This document shows, one piece after another, positions 33,920 to 42,408 of a DNA stretch of 64,000 nt; position 1 is the stretch's first letter, and each line of letters begins with the position of its first letter. The DNA is from JBBQXY01 sp051004815 (GTDB lineage Bacteria > Chloroflexota > Ktedonobacteria > Ktedonobacterales > Ktedonobacteraceae), in contig JBPCJY010000240.1 in NCBI GenBank assembly GCA_051004815.1, positions 12,126-76,125 on the forward strand, written 5' to 3'. The position numbers and the translations under genes were made by a program. Under the pieces are notes generated by a model, which was not told where the DNA came from, searched no databases, and worked only from the letters and a program-made list of their open reading frames with translations.

Positions 33920-35167
33920 TTATTGTAATGCTTCAAGGGCGTTCAGCAGGATATCAATATCCGCGAGCGTCGTATAGAAGTGTGGTGAGATGCGTACGAT
34001 ATCGTTGCGGGCGGCGGTGTAAATGTTGCGCGACGCGAGTTCGTCAACAATGTGCTGTACTGTTAGATTGCTGTGGTCGGGATGCGGCGAGAAGCAGACG
34101 ATGCCGGAGCGTTCACCGTTTCCTTGCGGCGAAATAACGGGATAGCCCAGGCGTTCCAGACCAGCGATGGCATAGGCGGTCACGCCCAGGATACGCTCTT
34201 CAATGGCTTGCATTCCTCCCTCGATGCTCTCAAAAACGCCCAGGGCGGCATCGAGACCAACAATGGCGGTCAAGTTGGAGGTACTATACTCAAAGCGTGC
34301 CGCACCCATCTTCAAGGACTGGTCCAGGTGAAAGAAATCGAAGGGCGTCTCTACACTGAGCCAGCCGCGCCGCGTTGTCCGCAACTGTGGTAAGAGGTTG
34401 TCTGATAGGTACAATATGCCGACAGTGCGCGGTGCTAGCAGCCATTTATGTGAACCAGAGGCCAGGAAATCTACGCCCAGAGTCTCTACATCGATATCTA
34501 TGGCTCCCAGTGCCTGCATAGCATCAATGCCGCAGAGGATGCCGCGCTCGTGGCAATAGTGGGCAATAGTGGCGATGTCGTTGCGATAGCCAGTGGAGAA
34601 CTCGACCAGTCCCAGGCTTACCAGGCGCGTGTGCTCCGTGATACGCTCAAGAATATCCGTGGTAACGACGCGGTGGTCGCGCAATGGCACCTGTTGTAGT
34701 TGTACGCCCTGCTCTTGCAAGTTCAGCCAGGGGTAGATATTGCTGGGAAATTCACCCTCAGCACTGAGAATCGTATCGCCCGCACGCCAGGATAATCCCT
34801 GCGCTATCATCATCAAACCATCACCGGTATTGGCAGTCAAGGCAATCTGGTCGGGACGAGCGTTGAGCAGACGAGCCAGACGACGATGTGAACCGCGTTC
34901 GTACTCGGCCCAACGCGGCTCGTGTGAGCCGCCAAATGCGCTCACGTCGTCCAGGTATTCACGGACAGTCTGGACCACTGGACGCGGCAACGGCCCATTG
35001 GCAGCGTGGTTGAGGTAGATAGTGCCGCGTGTCACCGGGAAAAAATACTGGCGTACATCCTGTACGCCTTCTTCCTCGCTATGAAATTCGTGTTCGCCCT
35101 CTTCCGCAAGCAAAAGAGAGGCCAACATATCGTCCAGGGACGGGATTTTATTGTCAGCATTGGTCAT
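33920..35167 (-). CDS. PLP-dependent aminotransferase class V (415 aa)
   Basis: A fold-type I PLP enzyme of the cysteine desulfurase/isopenicillin N epimerase group. Visible: YLNHAANGPLPRPV at the N-terminus, TANTGDGL for phosphate binding, DAMQALGAIDIDVETLGVDFLASGSHKWLLAPRTVG with the PLP lysine in SHKW, and a C-terminal small domain. It lacks a desulfurase active-site Cys loop that I can identify, so an epimerase, lyase or desulfurase function cannot be separated. It is followed by the LLM oxidoreductase. Confidence 0.9.
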   Translation of the reverse strand: MTNADNKIPSLDDMLASLLLAEEGEHEFHSEEEGVQDVRQYFFPVTRGTIYLNHAANGPLPRPVVQTVREYLDDVSAFGGSHEPRWAEYERGSHRRLARLLNARPDQIALTANTGDGLMMIAQGLSWRAGDTILSAEGEFPSNIYPWLNLQEQGVQLQQVPLRDHRVVTTDILERITEHTRLVSLGLVEFSTGYRNDIATIAHYCHERGILCGIDAMQALGAIDIDVETLGVDFLASGSHKWLLAPRTVGILYLSDNLLPQLRTTRRGWLSVETPFDFFHLDQSLKMGAARFEYSTSNLTAIVGLDAALGVFESIEGGMQAIEERILGVTAYAIAGLERLGYPVISPQGNGERSGIVCFSPHPDHSNLTVQHIVDELASRNIYTAARNDIVRISPHFYTTLADIDILLNALEALQ

Positions 35168-35255
35168 AAGATAATTATTCCTGTTCTTCTTCGTTGTTCA
35201 AAATGCACCTCTCACAAAGGGGTAAGCACTGTGCTTACCCCTTTTCACATAGTCT

Positions 35256-35477
35256 TTAGAGATTGCTATCGTATAAATTGGGAGCGGGTACAGGAAGTCC
35301 TGCGGCTTCCAGTTCGTCAACATGCTGTCTGATAGCTGTTTTGGCGTGTTGAACGGCTTCCAAGCGTGTCTTGCCACCCGCGACACAGCCCGGTAATTCA
35401 TGGATAAAAACAATATAGACTTCATCATCAACGTGCCAAAGGATATCCATTGAATAGCAATCATACTTCTGATTCAA
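35256..35477 (-). CDS. HicB-like antitoxin, second copy (73 aa)
   Basis: The partial RNase H-like HicB fold: YSMDILWHVDDEVYIVFIHELPGCVAGGKTRLEAVQHAKTAIRQHVDEL. The strand-turn E-L-P-G-C-x-A-x-G-x-T-x-x-E-A motif defines the family. No separate DNA-binding domain. It overlaps the first HicB by 4 bp. Two consecutive HicB genes after a single HicA is unusual. Confidence 0.82.
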   Translation of the reverse strand: MNQKYDCYSMDILWHVDDEVYIVFIHELPGCVAGGKTRLEAVQHAKTAIRQHVDELEAAGLPVPAPNLYDSNL

Positions 35478-35719
35478 GCGGCACCTCTTACCTGCTCAAT
35501 GGAGCTGGACGCCAGGATATGGGGAGGAGGTACAGGATGGCCCCATTCTTCTTTCGCTTCAATCACGAGTTCAATCACTTCTTCTGCCTGTTGCACAGCC
35601 TCTTCATAGGTGTTGCCATGAGTGTGGCAAAAAGGAAATTCTGGCAGAGAAGCGATATACAGCTTGTCTTCCTCACTCCACTGGATAATTACAGCATATT
35701 TCGTATACTTACTGTCCAC
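35474..35719 (-). CDS. hicB: HicB-like antitoxin, first copy (81 aa)
   Basis: YAVIIQWSEEDKLYIASLPEFPFCHTHGNTYEEAVQQAEEVIELVIEAKEEWGHPVPPPH is a short HicB domain with the G-N-T-Y-E-E-A signature. Its start overlaps the end of hicA by 11 bp, so toxin comes first as in typical hicAB loci. It should bind and mask HicA. Similar in length and fold to the following HicB copy. Confidence 0.87.
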   Translation of the reverse strand: MDSKYTKYAVIIQWSEEDKLYIASLPEFPFCHTHGNTYEEAVQQAEEVIELVIEAKEEWGHPVPPPHILASSSIEQVRGAA

Positions 35720-35921
35720 GTTGTGTCTCCTTTAGCTTTTTGAGAATATTGCTCACATCTTTTTCCTGATAAGGTTTGGCGTCGCTACCGTCTTGCCCTG
35801 AAAGAGTGAGGTCCTCTTTTAAACTAGGGTGTTCCCATACCGTGTGGCTTCCTTTACCGGGCAGCATAAAGAAACCTGCTTTCCGCAACATTGCCTTGAG
35901 TTCGCGTATCTTTTTGGGCAT
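35709..35921 (-). CDS. hicA: HicA-type mRNA interferase toxin (70 aa)
   Basis: A double-stranded-RNA-binding-like fold: IRELKAMLRKAGFFMLPGKGSHTVWEHPSLKEDLTLSG. The conserved G-S-H motif supplies the catalytic His (about residue 26). Cleaves mRNA when not bound by HicB. The C-terminal PYQEKDVSNILKKLKE helix is typical. First gene of a three-gene operon with two HicB-like genes. Confidence 0.9.
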   Translation of the reverse strand: MPKKIRELKAMLRKAGFFMLPGKGSHTVWEHPSLKEDLTLSGQDGSDAKPYQEKDVSNILKKLKETQRGQ

Positions 35922-36327
35922 GTTTCATAAGGGACAAGAAGCCTTTCCGGCTCTATGTATAGCATAAGTATACCCAATCGCTGTAGGTGTTTCAATTGTG
36001 GCCGAAAAAGGCATTTGTCCTAACCTCCTCGAAAATATTAGTGGCGCAGAACCACTTACTTATTGCTATACAGCTAGTGAGAGAAAAAGCGGAAAGAATC
36101 GAGGAGATTTTGGAAAAATTGGTACCATTACTCAAAATACCTCGCTTTTTGTTGTGCATGGATAGTGGCCCAGACACAACCGCTACAACTGCTACAAGTG
36201 ACACAACTGCTACAAGTGAAACCATCTGTTCTAACCTATTACCTCCAAACGCTTGCAGTTGTGGCCCTGGACTGGTACAATCGGTGGCAGCGAACAGGCA
36301 ATTTGTGTCAAGGGAGTGAGGCGATCT
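35922..36327. other. Intergenic region with a short tandem repeat
   Basis: 406 bp between hicA and the HAS-barrel gene, divergent. An 18-bp unit (ACAACTGCTACAAGTGAC) occurs twice at 36185-36220, preceded by half a unit at 36176-36184. A plus-strand ORF crosses here (35987-36319) but has no recognisable domain and no clear start signal, so I do not call it a gene. Confidence 0.5.
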
Positions 36328-37032
36328 ATGATTATCGGGAAGATTGTGAAGTCGGACTCGCATATTACGTACGTGTGCCAGATATTTGGGCCGCGTGAGA
36401 TGGAGGTGCAACCCACCCCTGCTGATTATGCGTTTGGCCGTTTTGTGCGGATCGCTGTACGTTCTGGACAAAACGATGAACCTGAAAAGCTGCGTGCGCT
36501 GGCGCAGGGCAAGAACTACGAACCTGTCTCGTATGCGGTTGGTGTTATTTATGATACGATTTTGCAGAACCCGGCCTTTGGTACGTTGGGGCCGCGCCTC
36601 TCCAATGAGACGCAAGTTGAGCTTTTTTCACCGGATTATATCGCTGAGAAGGCCATATTGGTGTATGTGATGGTGCTGGGGATGATCGAGCAGCGCACGA
36701 ATCCGCTGGGAGAGGCTGAATTGCTTTCGACCATGCATGGTGTGCCGTTGCTTTCGCTCGAATTGGAGAGCGAGATTGAGATCATGACCGATGAGGCGGT
36801 ACGCGCCTTCCACTACTTTAGCGATGCGGACCGAGCTGGTGTGGATGGCCTGACACCTTACCTGCACATGGGCTATCTGCCACACATTATTTCGCAGCGC
36901 AACAGTCTGCTCCCGATGGTCACGTTGCGCATCATCGATCAGTTGGAGCGGCTCTTCCCGCAGAATGTGTCGTTACTATCCATTGTCAAGCGCAACTTCG
37001 CCTGGCGTTTGAAAGTGGAGACGACAGGATAA
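36328..37032 (+). CDS. HAS-barrel-type protein associated with HerA (234 aa)
   Basis: MIIGKIVKSDSHITYVCQIFGPREMEVQPTPADYAFGRFVRI is a HAS-barrel-like N-terminus of the kind found next to HerA genes. The remaining part is mixed alpha/beta with no catalytic motif seen. The start is placed at the ATG at 36328 after TGAGG; the frame is open further upstream. It precedes herA by 31 bp, the same order as in other Chloroflexota and archaeal HerA operons, and may act as an accessory subunit of the hexameric ATPase. Confidence 0.8.
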   Translation: MIIGKIVKSDSHITYVCQIFGPREMEVQPTPADYAFGRFVRIAVRSGQNDEPEKLRALAQGKNYEPVSYAVGVIYDTILQNPAFGTLGPRLSNETQVELFSPDYIAEKAILVYVMVLGMIEQRTNPLGEAELLSTMHGVPLLSLELESEIEIMTDEAVRAFHYFSDADRAGVDGLTPYLHMGYLPHIISQRNSLLPMVTLRIIDQLERLFPQNVSLLSIVKRNFAWRLKVETTG

Positions 37033-37063
37033 ATAAGCTAAACAGGATAACGGAGGTTTTTTC

Positions 37064-38800
37064 ATGTTCGACCCAACCAGCCAGGTTCATATTGTGCGAC
37101 CAGCCCGTAAACCTGTTGGCATTGCCAAGGGGCCAGGCGAGACAACGCATGAGTACACGTTTGTTTCGCGTGACGATGAACAAGAACTCAAGAACGGCGA
37201 ATATGTCTATTACGAACTGTCCGCTGCTAACGCGGCTGGCTTAAATGGTTCATCGCCATTGACGCGCCGTGTGTTGGGTCGCATCCTCAAGCGGGTGCCG
37301 TTGCAATTGTACCCTGATACATTCCTGGCGGAGCCGGCGATTGCGCCTTCGCAAGTGGCGGCTATGGTTGGCTATGACTCCCTCACCAACGAACTGTTTG
37401 AGCTACATGTCGCCATCATGGGTTACTACGAGCAGTCCACCGGCTCTTTCATCAACCCGTGGATTCCGCCGCAGTCGGGCAAACAGATTTTCCTGGCCGA
37501 TGACGAGATGCTCTCCACCATCCTGAGTCGTAAGCGGACAGCACAGTCGGGTTCCGCCACTATCGGCTCGTTGTTGACGCGTGAGCCAGATGCCGTACCG
37601 ATTGTGCTCTCGGTAAAAGACCTGGTGAGTACCCACCTGGCAATCATTGCCAGCACTGGTGCTGGCAAAAGTTACCTCGCCAGCGTGGTCATTGAGGAAC
37701 TTATGCAGCCATATAACAAGGCTTGCGTCCTCATTCTTGATCCGCACGGTGAATATAATACGTTGGATGAGATCGCCAACGCTCCACGCTTTAGCGAAGA
37801 TGGTGATGGCCGAGGCGGCGGCTACCGGGCGCAAGTGAAAGTGTATAAGCCAGAGCAGGTGAAGGTGCGTATCTCCTCACTGAAAATGGGCGATATGCGT
37901 CACCTCTTGCCAGAGATGACGGAGAAGCAGCAGTACCTGCTGAACCGGGCCTTGCGTAAGGTGGAAGAGACGAAGAAAGGTACGCCCTGGGGGGCAGCGG
38001 ATTTGAAAGCGGCTATCAAGGCGGTCTCGAAACAGAAAGGCGACGAGGATAGCGAGGGAGCCGACGACTCCAGCACCGTTCACGCGCTGACATGGCGTAT
38101 TGATGATCGCTTCGTGAATAGCTTCACCTTTGACGATACGCAGCACCTGGACTTGCCAGAGATCTTTAAGCCGGGCCAGTGTACCGTGCTACAACTGAAT
38201 GATATTGATGAGCGCGATCAGCAGGTGGTGGTTGCGACGCTGTTGCGCCGCCTCTATAAAGCACGCATGGACACTGAACGCGGCAAAGTGCATTCCGGCG
38301 AGTTTTACCTGCCCTATCCCGTCTTTGTGCTTCTAGAAGAGGCACACCACTTTGCCCCTGGTGGAACGGATGTAGTTTCCACCGGCATTCTCAAACAGGT
38401 GCTGGCCGAAGGACGTAAATTTGGCATTGGCGTAGGTTTAATTAGTCAGCGTCCCGGCAAGCTCAATTCCGATGTGTTGAGCCAGTGCCAGACGCAGTGT
38501 ATCATGCGTATCGTCAATGAGATCGACCAGAAGAGTGTTGCCTCAGCCATCGAAGGCGTTGGGCGCGACCTCTTAAACAATTTGCCGGCCCTGTCAAAAG
38601 GGCAGGTGATTGTGGCGGGGGCCGCCGTCAATACACCGGTGATCTGCCGCGTGCGCTTACGCTTCACCCGCCACGGCGGCGAGAGCAAAGATGCGCCGGA
38701 CATGTGGCAGAACTATTTCAGCCCTGAAAAGCAAGAGAGTCGCCAACGCAACGAAGCCCCCCTAAACAACAACAATAAAGGCTTTAATTTAATGCGGTAA
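37064..38800 (+). CDS. herA: HerA-type DNA translocase/helicase (578 aa)
   Basis: A hexameric bidirectional DNA translocase, in archaea coupled to the NurA nuclease in end resection. The N-terminal HAS barrel (residues 1-140) is followed by a DUF87 RecA-like ATPase: Walker A ASTGAGKS (about 196), ILDPHGEYNTL, Walker B VLLEEAHHFAP (about 422), and the sensor LISQRPGKL with an arginine-finger-like Q-R. A strong GGAGG precedes the ATG. No nurA is visible in the window. A short membrane protein starts 9 bp after the stop. Confidence 0.9.
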   Translation: MFDPTSQVHIVRPARKPVGIAKGPGETTHEYTFVSRDDEQELKNGEYVYYELSAANAAGLNGSSPLTRRVLGRILKRVPLQLYPDTFLAEPAIAPSQVAAMVGYDSLTNELFELHVAIMGYYEQSTGSFINPWIPPQSGKQIFLADDEMLSTILSRKRTAQSGSATIGSLLTREPDAVPIVLSVKDLVSTHLAIIASTGAGKSYLASVVIEELMQPYNKACVLILDPHGEYNTLDEIANAPRFSEDGDGRGGGYRAQVKVYKPEQVKVRISSLKMGDMRHLLPEMTEKQQYLLNRALRKVEETKKGTPWGAADLKAAIKAVSKQKGDEDSEGADDSSTVHALTWRIDDRFVNSFTFDDTQHLDLPEIFKPGQCTVLQLNDIDERDQQVVVATLLRRLYKARMDTERGKVHSGEFYLPYPVFVLLEEAHHFAPGGTDVVSTGILKQVLAEGRKFGIGVGLISQRPGKLNSDVLSQCQTQCIMRIVNEIDQKSVASAIEGVGRDLLNNLPALSKGQVIVAGAAVNTPVICRVRLRFTRHGGESKDAPDMWQNYFSPEKQESRQRNEAPLNNNNKGFNLMR

Positions 38801-38808
38801 GATAGAGC

Positions 38809-39183
38809 ATGACAAAGATAACTAACCGGACAACACTGTACCTATTGCTAATACTCGCCCTCCTGCTCTGGGGTGGGCTACTCGCCTTTACCCACTTTGT
38901 AGCACCGAATAGCGTGCCAGCCTATAGCATCTTTTTTGTGCTGCTAGCAGTAGCCTTGAGCTGTACCTTCACTCCCATGGCCTACTTCATCAACTTGCGT
39001 TTCCTCTCCTCGCGGCTCTATCGGGCAACTATGCGTCATGCCTTGCGCCAGAGCGTGTTGTTGTCACTGTGCATCGTCCTGAATCTGTTGTTGCGCTCGT
39101 TGCATAGCTGGAATATCTTCACGGCGATCATCATTTTCATTGCGGCTATTGTGATAGAGGTGGTATCATTGGCTCGGAAATAA
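38809..39183 (+). CDS. Small four-helix membrane protein (124 aa)
   Basis: About four hydrophobic segments: LYLLLILALLLWGGLLAFTHFV, YSIFFVLLAVALSCTFTPMAYFI, SVLLSLCIVLNLLLRSL and FTAIIIFIAAIVIEVVSLA, separated by short basic loops. No family recognised. It begins 9 bp after herA, so it is probably cotranscribed with it, an unusual partner for a DNA translocase. Confidence 0.75.
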   Translation: MTKITNRTTLYLLLILALLLWGGLLAFTHFVAPNSVPAYSIFFVLLAVALSCTFTPMAYFINLRFLSSRLYRATMRHALRQSVLLSLCIVLNLLLRSLHSWNIFTAIIIFIAAIVIEVVSLARK

Positions 39184-39216
39184 GCAGCCTCATGCATTAG
39201 AAAAAGGGAAAAAAGA

Positions 39217-39687
39217 ATGAGCAATAACGTACCTGAGCAACCGTCCTCAATGGAGCAAGGCGGTGTGCGTATCATCAAACCGCACCAATTTGACGCCAAT
39301 ACGCCGCAAACTCCTGGCATGCAGAGAATGGCGGCAATCTCACACGAGCTAGCTGGTTCGAAGAGCATCTGGGGCGGGATAACGGTGGTGGCTCCCGCGA
39401 CCGCCAGTGGTATTCATCATCATGGGGAGATTGAGACCATTATTTATGTGGTGTCGGGTCACGGCAAAATGCGCTGGGGCGATACGATGCAGTTTGAGCA
39501 AGAGGTCGAACCGGGCGATTTTATCTATGTGCCGCCTTTTGTGCCGCACCAGGAGATCAACCCATCGCCCGATACAGCGACGCAATGGGTGATAGTGCGC
39601 AACTCGCAGGAGCCAATCGTGGTCAATCTTGAACCAATGAATGCGTCGCAACAGCAAGCTAATGATGCGGCACATAATGTCATGTAA
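39217..39687 (+). CDS. Cupin-domain protein (156 aa)
   Basis: Single-domain cupin with both metal-binding motifs: GIHHHGEIETIIYVVSGHGKMRWG (H-x-H...E) and PGDFIYVPPFVPHQEIN (P-x-x-x-P-H). A small beta-barrel metalloenzyme or sugar/hormone-binding protein; substrate unknown. AAAAAGGG lies a short way upstream of the ATG. Downstream is a response regulator gene. Confidence 0.88.
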   Translation: MSNNVPEQPSSMEQGGVRIIKPHQFDANTPQTPGMQRMAAISHELAGSKSIWGGITVVAPATASGIHHHGEIETIIYVVSGHGKMRWGDTMQFEQEVEPGDFIYVPPFVPHQEINPSPDTATQWVIVRNSQEPIVVNLEPMNASQQQANDAAHNVM

Positions 39688-39735
39688 GATGCACTGTATG
39701 GCATCCGATATTACCATCTAGAGAGAGAAGCGGCC

Positions 39736-40170
39736 ATGGCTACACGTATCCTGGTAATAAACGACACGCAAGCAATTCTCGAACTTTTCCGCAGCATTCT
39801 GGAAGAAGAGGGCTACGAAGTTATGTTATCCGCTGTCCCTTATCAGAATGTGAGCGAGATTGAGCAGGTTCACGCTGATCTGATCATTTTAGATGTCATG
39901 TTCGGCGATCAAAAAGCTGGTTGGCAGATGGTGCAAATGCTGAGGATGAACCGCGCAACGGCATCGTTACCCATTATTGTCTGTACCGCGGCCATACGGG
40001 AGGTGCGCGAAACAGAAGGGTATTTGATAGCGCAAGGGGTGCTTGTCTTGTACAAGCCCTTCAAGCTTGATGACCTCTTATCCATGGTTTCCCAGGCCCT
40101 GGCACTTCCGCATCATGTTATATCGCAAGCCAGTGAAGAGGACAAGAAAAGCGTCAAGAGAAAGGATTAA
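39736..40170 (+). CDS. Single-domain response regulator (144 aa)
   Basis: REC domain only: ILVINDTQAILELFRSILEEEGY, DLIILDVMFGDQKAG with the phospho-acceptor Asp (about 55), TAAIREV for the Thr switch and VLYKPFK with the conserved Lys. The acidic pocket has ND in place of the usual DD, which may weaken magnesium binding. No output domain. It lies 3 bp before the Rpn-like gene, so both are probably one transcript. Confidence 0.9.
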   Translation: MATRILVINDTQAILELFRSILEEEGYEVMLSAVPYQNVSEIEQVHADLIILDVMFGDQKAGWQMVQMLRMNRATASLPIIVCTAAIREVRETEGYLIAQGVLVLYKPFKLDDLLSMVSQALALPHHVISQASEEDKKSVKRKD

Positions 40171-40172
40171 TA

Positions 40173-41039
40173 ATGAACAATAAACGACCTTATACGCATA
40201 TCCTCAAAAATCTCTTTCACGAGCAGGCTACAGAGATTATTCCCTTGTTGCTGCCCGAGTACCGGGTTGAACAGGTTTTAAACATCGAGCTGCCAGAACT
40301 CAAATCGACGTATATTGAAGGCTCCCCGGGTAAGTTTGAAGAGGGGCTGGTGGAACTAGCTCTACCAGGAGCCACGCTGTTAGGCGTATATCAAACCGAA
40401 TGGATAGAACACTCCGGCAACTTTGAACGCGCCTATCGCGCCAATAGCTCAGAGACTGATAAGCCAATATACCTGCTTATTGAATTCCAGACAGAACGCG
40501 AAGACGAAAAGCTCTCTCATCGCCTGATGTGCAATTTTGCATTCGTAAACTGGTATGTAGATAATGATACAGAGCAAGAGGACGAAGATGTTGAGCAAGA
40601 AGATGAGAACGTTGAGGATGAGCAAAAGGGTACAGTCAGAACTACCTATGTCTATCCAGCAGTGCTCTGCCCTTTCCCGCAGTCTGTACCTGCCCCTGTA
40701 CACGACACGTTTGCAGGGAAAGTCATACACATCTTCAATTTCGAGGTACTCGGCCTCTGGGAAAAAGATGCACGCGAGTTTCTGAATACGCATGTCATCG
40801 CCATCTATTTTTTGCTCCCGGCGATGAAAAATGCTGATGCCACCCTGTTGGGGCTGGCCATTGAGGAACTTGCTCAGCGGTTCCAGAACGATGACATAGA
40901 ATTGGGGCGGCATTTGACGGGACTGTATCTTCTGCTACAGCAATCTGATACGATGTCGGAAGAGGAGAAGCTGGCAGCACAAGAGCACTTGAAACGATTT
41001 ATGCATCTGATTAAGAACGATCCTTACGAAGAGCCATAA
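40173..41039 (+). CDS. Rpn/YhgA-like PD-(D/E)XK nuclease family protein (288 aa)
   Basis: PYTHILKNLFHEQATEIIPLLLPEYRVEQVLNIEL...YLLIEFQTEREDEKLSHRLM shows the Rpn pattern: an N-terminal LF-x(n) helix and the E-F-Q strand that forms the nuclease core of these transposase-related proteins. A run of acidic residues (EQEDEDVEQEDENVEDEQ, about 130-150) interrupts the domain. The C-terminal part is helical. Rpn proteins cut DNA and promote recombination, or act in phage defence; here it sits 3 bp after a response regulator. Confidence 0.8.
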   Translation: MNNKRPYTHILKNLFHEQATEIIPLLLPEYRVEQVLNIELPELKSTYIEGSPGKFEEGLVELALPGATLLGVYQTEWIEHSGNFERAYRANSSETDKPIYLLIEFQTEREDEKLSHRLMCNFAFVNWYVDNDTEQEDEDVEQEDENVEDEQKGTVRTTYVYPAVLCPFPQSVPAPVHDTFAGKVIHIFNFEVLGLWEKDAREFLNTHVIAIYFLLPAMKNADATLLGLAIEELAQRFQNDDIELGRHLTGLYLLLQQSDTMSEEEKLAAQEHLKRFMHLIKNDPYEEP

Positions 41040-41233
41040 ACCACGGAGTATATCCGGGGGCTTGCAGCCAGTCCGAACGCGGATTTTCGTTGCAAGCCCT
41101 ACTGTGTAGGGTAAATAAAAAGTTATGATGTATACTACAGAAAACAAACGCTTCAGCTCCGCTACATAAAAGTAGGAATAACCGCGTCAGACACCCCACG
41201 CCTGGAAGGGCAAGGGTCTCCTGAAAGGATAAG

Positions 41234-41425
41234 ATGAACAGGAACTTACAGCAACCCCGACCACTGATGGTAGCATGTGCCGTTTTAGTGGTAGCACTGC
41301 TCGGCATTATCGTTTTCTTTGGCGCAACGGGCACCACACGAGGCCCGATAGAGATGCTTTCTGCCTTGCTTCTTGGTGCCATTGTCCTGCTCTTTAGAGC
41401 TTTAGCGGGTCGCTCGCGCCAATAG
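41234..41425 (+). CDS. Small membrane protein (63 aa)
   Basis: Two hydrophobic helices (MVACAVLVVALLGIIVFFGA and MLSALLLGAIVLLFRALA) flanked by short basic ends. AAAGGATAAG directly precedes the ATG. No family recognised; it resembles the short two-helix membrane peptides common near signalling genes. Between the Rpn-like gene and a response regulator. Confidence 0.65.
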   Translation: MNRNLQQPRPLMVACAVLVVALLGIIVFFGATGTTRGPIEMLSALLLGAIVLLFRALAGRSRQ

Positions 41426-41512
41426 AGATCAGCAGACTATGTAATCCACCTTGATGTCAGATGCGTATTACCTTAGTGGTTCAGGCAGTATTAGGATCAT
41501 TGAGGTGGATAC

Positions 41513-41920
41513 ATGAACATTGCCATTCTCGAAGACAATCCTTCCAACCTTGAATACATACAGACCCTTTTACAGTTTGAAGGACACCGCGTCTTTGCTT
41601 ATGGAGACGCCGCTTCCTTCCTCGCTTTCATATGGGCCACGTATCGTCAAGATGCTGTATTGGCATACGACCTTGCGATTATTGACCTTATGCTTCCAGG
41701 TCGCCTCACTGGGCTAGATGTGCTCCACTCGCTGCACGCTGCCCACTCTCCCCTGGCGCATTTTCCTCTCATTGTGGTTTCAGGCGCAAGTCAGCATGTA
41801 CTTGATGAGGTGCAAACACATTTTCCCAGCGTGCCAATCCTACGCAAACCTTTCAGAATGCAAGAGTTAATTTCGTTGCTTGCTACCATTGGCAGCAAGA
41901 AGGAGGCAGAGCGTAGCTAG
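41513..41920 (+). CDS. Single-domain response regulator (135 aa)
   Basis: REC domain: IAILEDNPSNLEYIQTLLQFEGH, DLAIIDLMLPGRLTGLDVL with phospho-acceptor Asp near 61, PLIVVSGAS and ILRKPFRMQEL. All key residues are present (ED pocket, D, S/T, K). No output domain and no cognate kinase adjacent. GAGGTGGAT precedes the ATG. Second lone CheY-like receiver in this stretch. Confidence 0.9.
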   Translation: MNIAILEDNPSNLEYIQTLLQFEGHRVFAYGDAASFLAFIWATYRQDAVLAYDLAIIDLMLPGRLTGLDVLHSLHAAHSPLAHFPLIVVSGASQHVLDEVQTHFPSVPILRKPFRMQELISLLATIGSKKEAERS

Positions 41921-42148
41921 GGCTTACCTACGCGGTACCTATCATACAGAACAATTCATCAATCCAAATGGTACTGCACACAACGTACTACCTTGCCCAA
42001 AAGGAAGGTATCGTGTTATACTTTACATAGAAATTCTTTTTGTCATACCCACGGTTGTGATGGCGCACCAGAAGAGGTTTGAGGCGTTTTAACAGAACGC
42101 GGCCACTGGTACACGGCGCAACTGGCGGGCAAAGGAGGTGAGGGAACT

Positions 42149-42241
42149 ATGGACGCTGGCCCTAGTCATAGTAGGCCTGTGGTTTTTGCATGCCTGCTTT
42201 CGGGATGGTTCTACTCACCATTGGGTATGGTAACTGGTTAA
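42149..42241 (+). CDS. Possible small protein or leader peptide (30 aa)
   Basis: ATG at 42149 is preceded by AAAGGAGGTGAGG, a near-perfect Shine-Dalgarno, at a spacing of about 5. The product MDAGPSHSRPVVFACLLSGW plus ten residues (about 42149-42241) has a central hydrophobic stretch. No family recognised. The strength of the ribosome site is the only evidence; it may be a leader or small membrane peptide. Confidence 0.4.
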   Translation: MDAGPSHSRPVVFACLLSGWFYSPLGMVTG

Positions 42242-42377
42242 CAGATGTATCGTTTATTGCTTCCTCTGAGGTAATTTCATCACCGCCACGTTTGCCCGAT
42301 GGTTACGCATTGTATCACATTTCCCCAATGTTGAAAGCGATGTCGGGTAAGCACTTTCCCACCTGCCAGTGAGTCCT

Positions 42378-42408
42378 GGAGGGTACCCGCTTAGGATACT
42401 CTACCCCT
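42378..42408. repeat. GGGTACC-type dispersed repeat, degenerate copy
   Basis: GGAGGGTACCCGCTTAGGAT and CTCTACCCC resemble the copies near 22981, 24194, 28515 and 28621 with several changes. Confidence 0.5.

Noticed and set aside
36175..36220. Possible CRISPR-like repeats
   Set aside because: Only two and a half direct 18-bp units without spacers.
35987..36319. Plus-strand ORF of 110 codons between hicA and the HAS-barrel gene
   Set aside because: No domain, no Shine-Dalgarno, a tandem DNA repeat within it giving a low-complexity Thr/Ala stretch, and no sign of coding constraint by eye.
42190..42372. 60-codon ORF in the mgtE upstream region
   Set aside because: Overlaps the better-supported 30-codon ORF in another frame and lacks a ribosome site.
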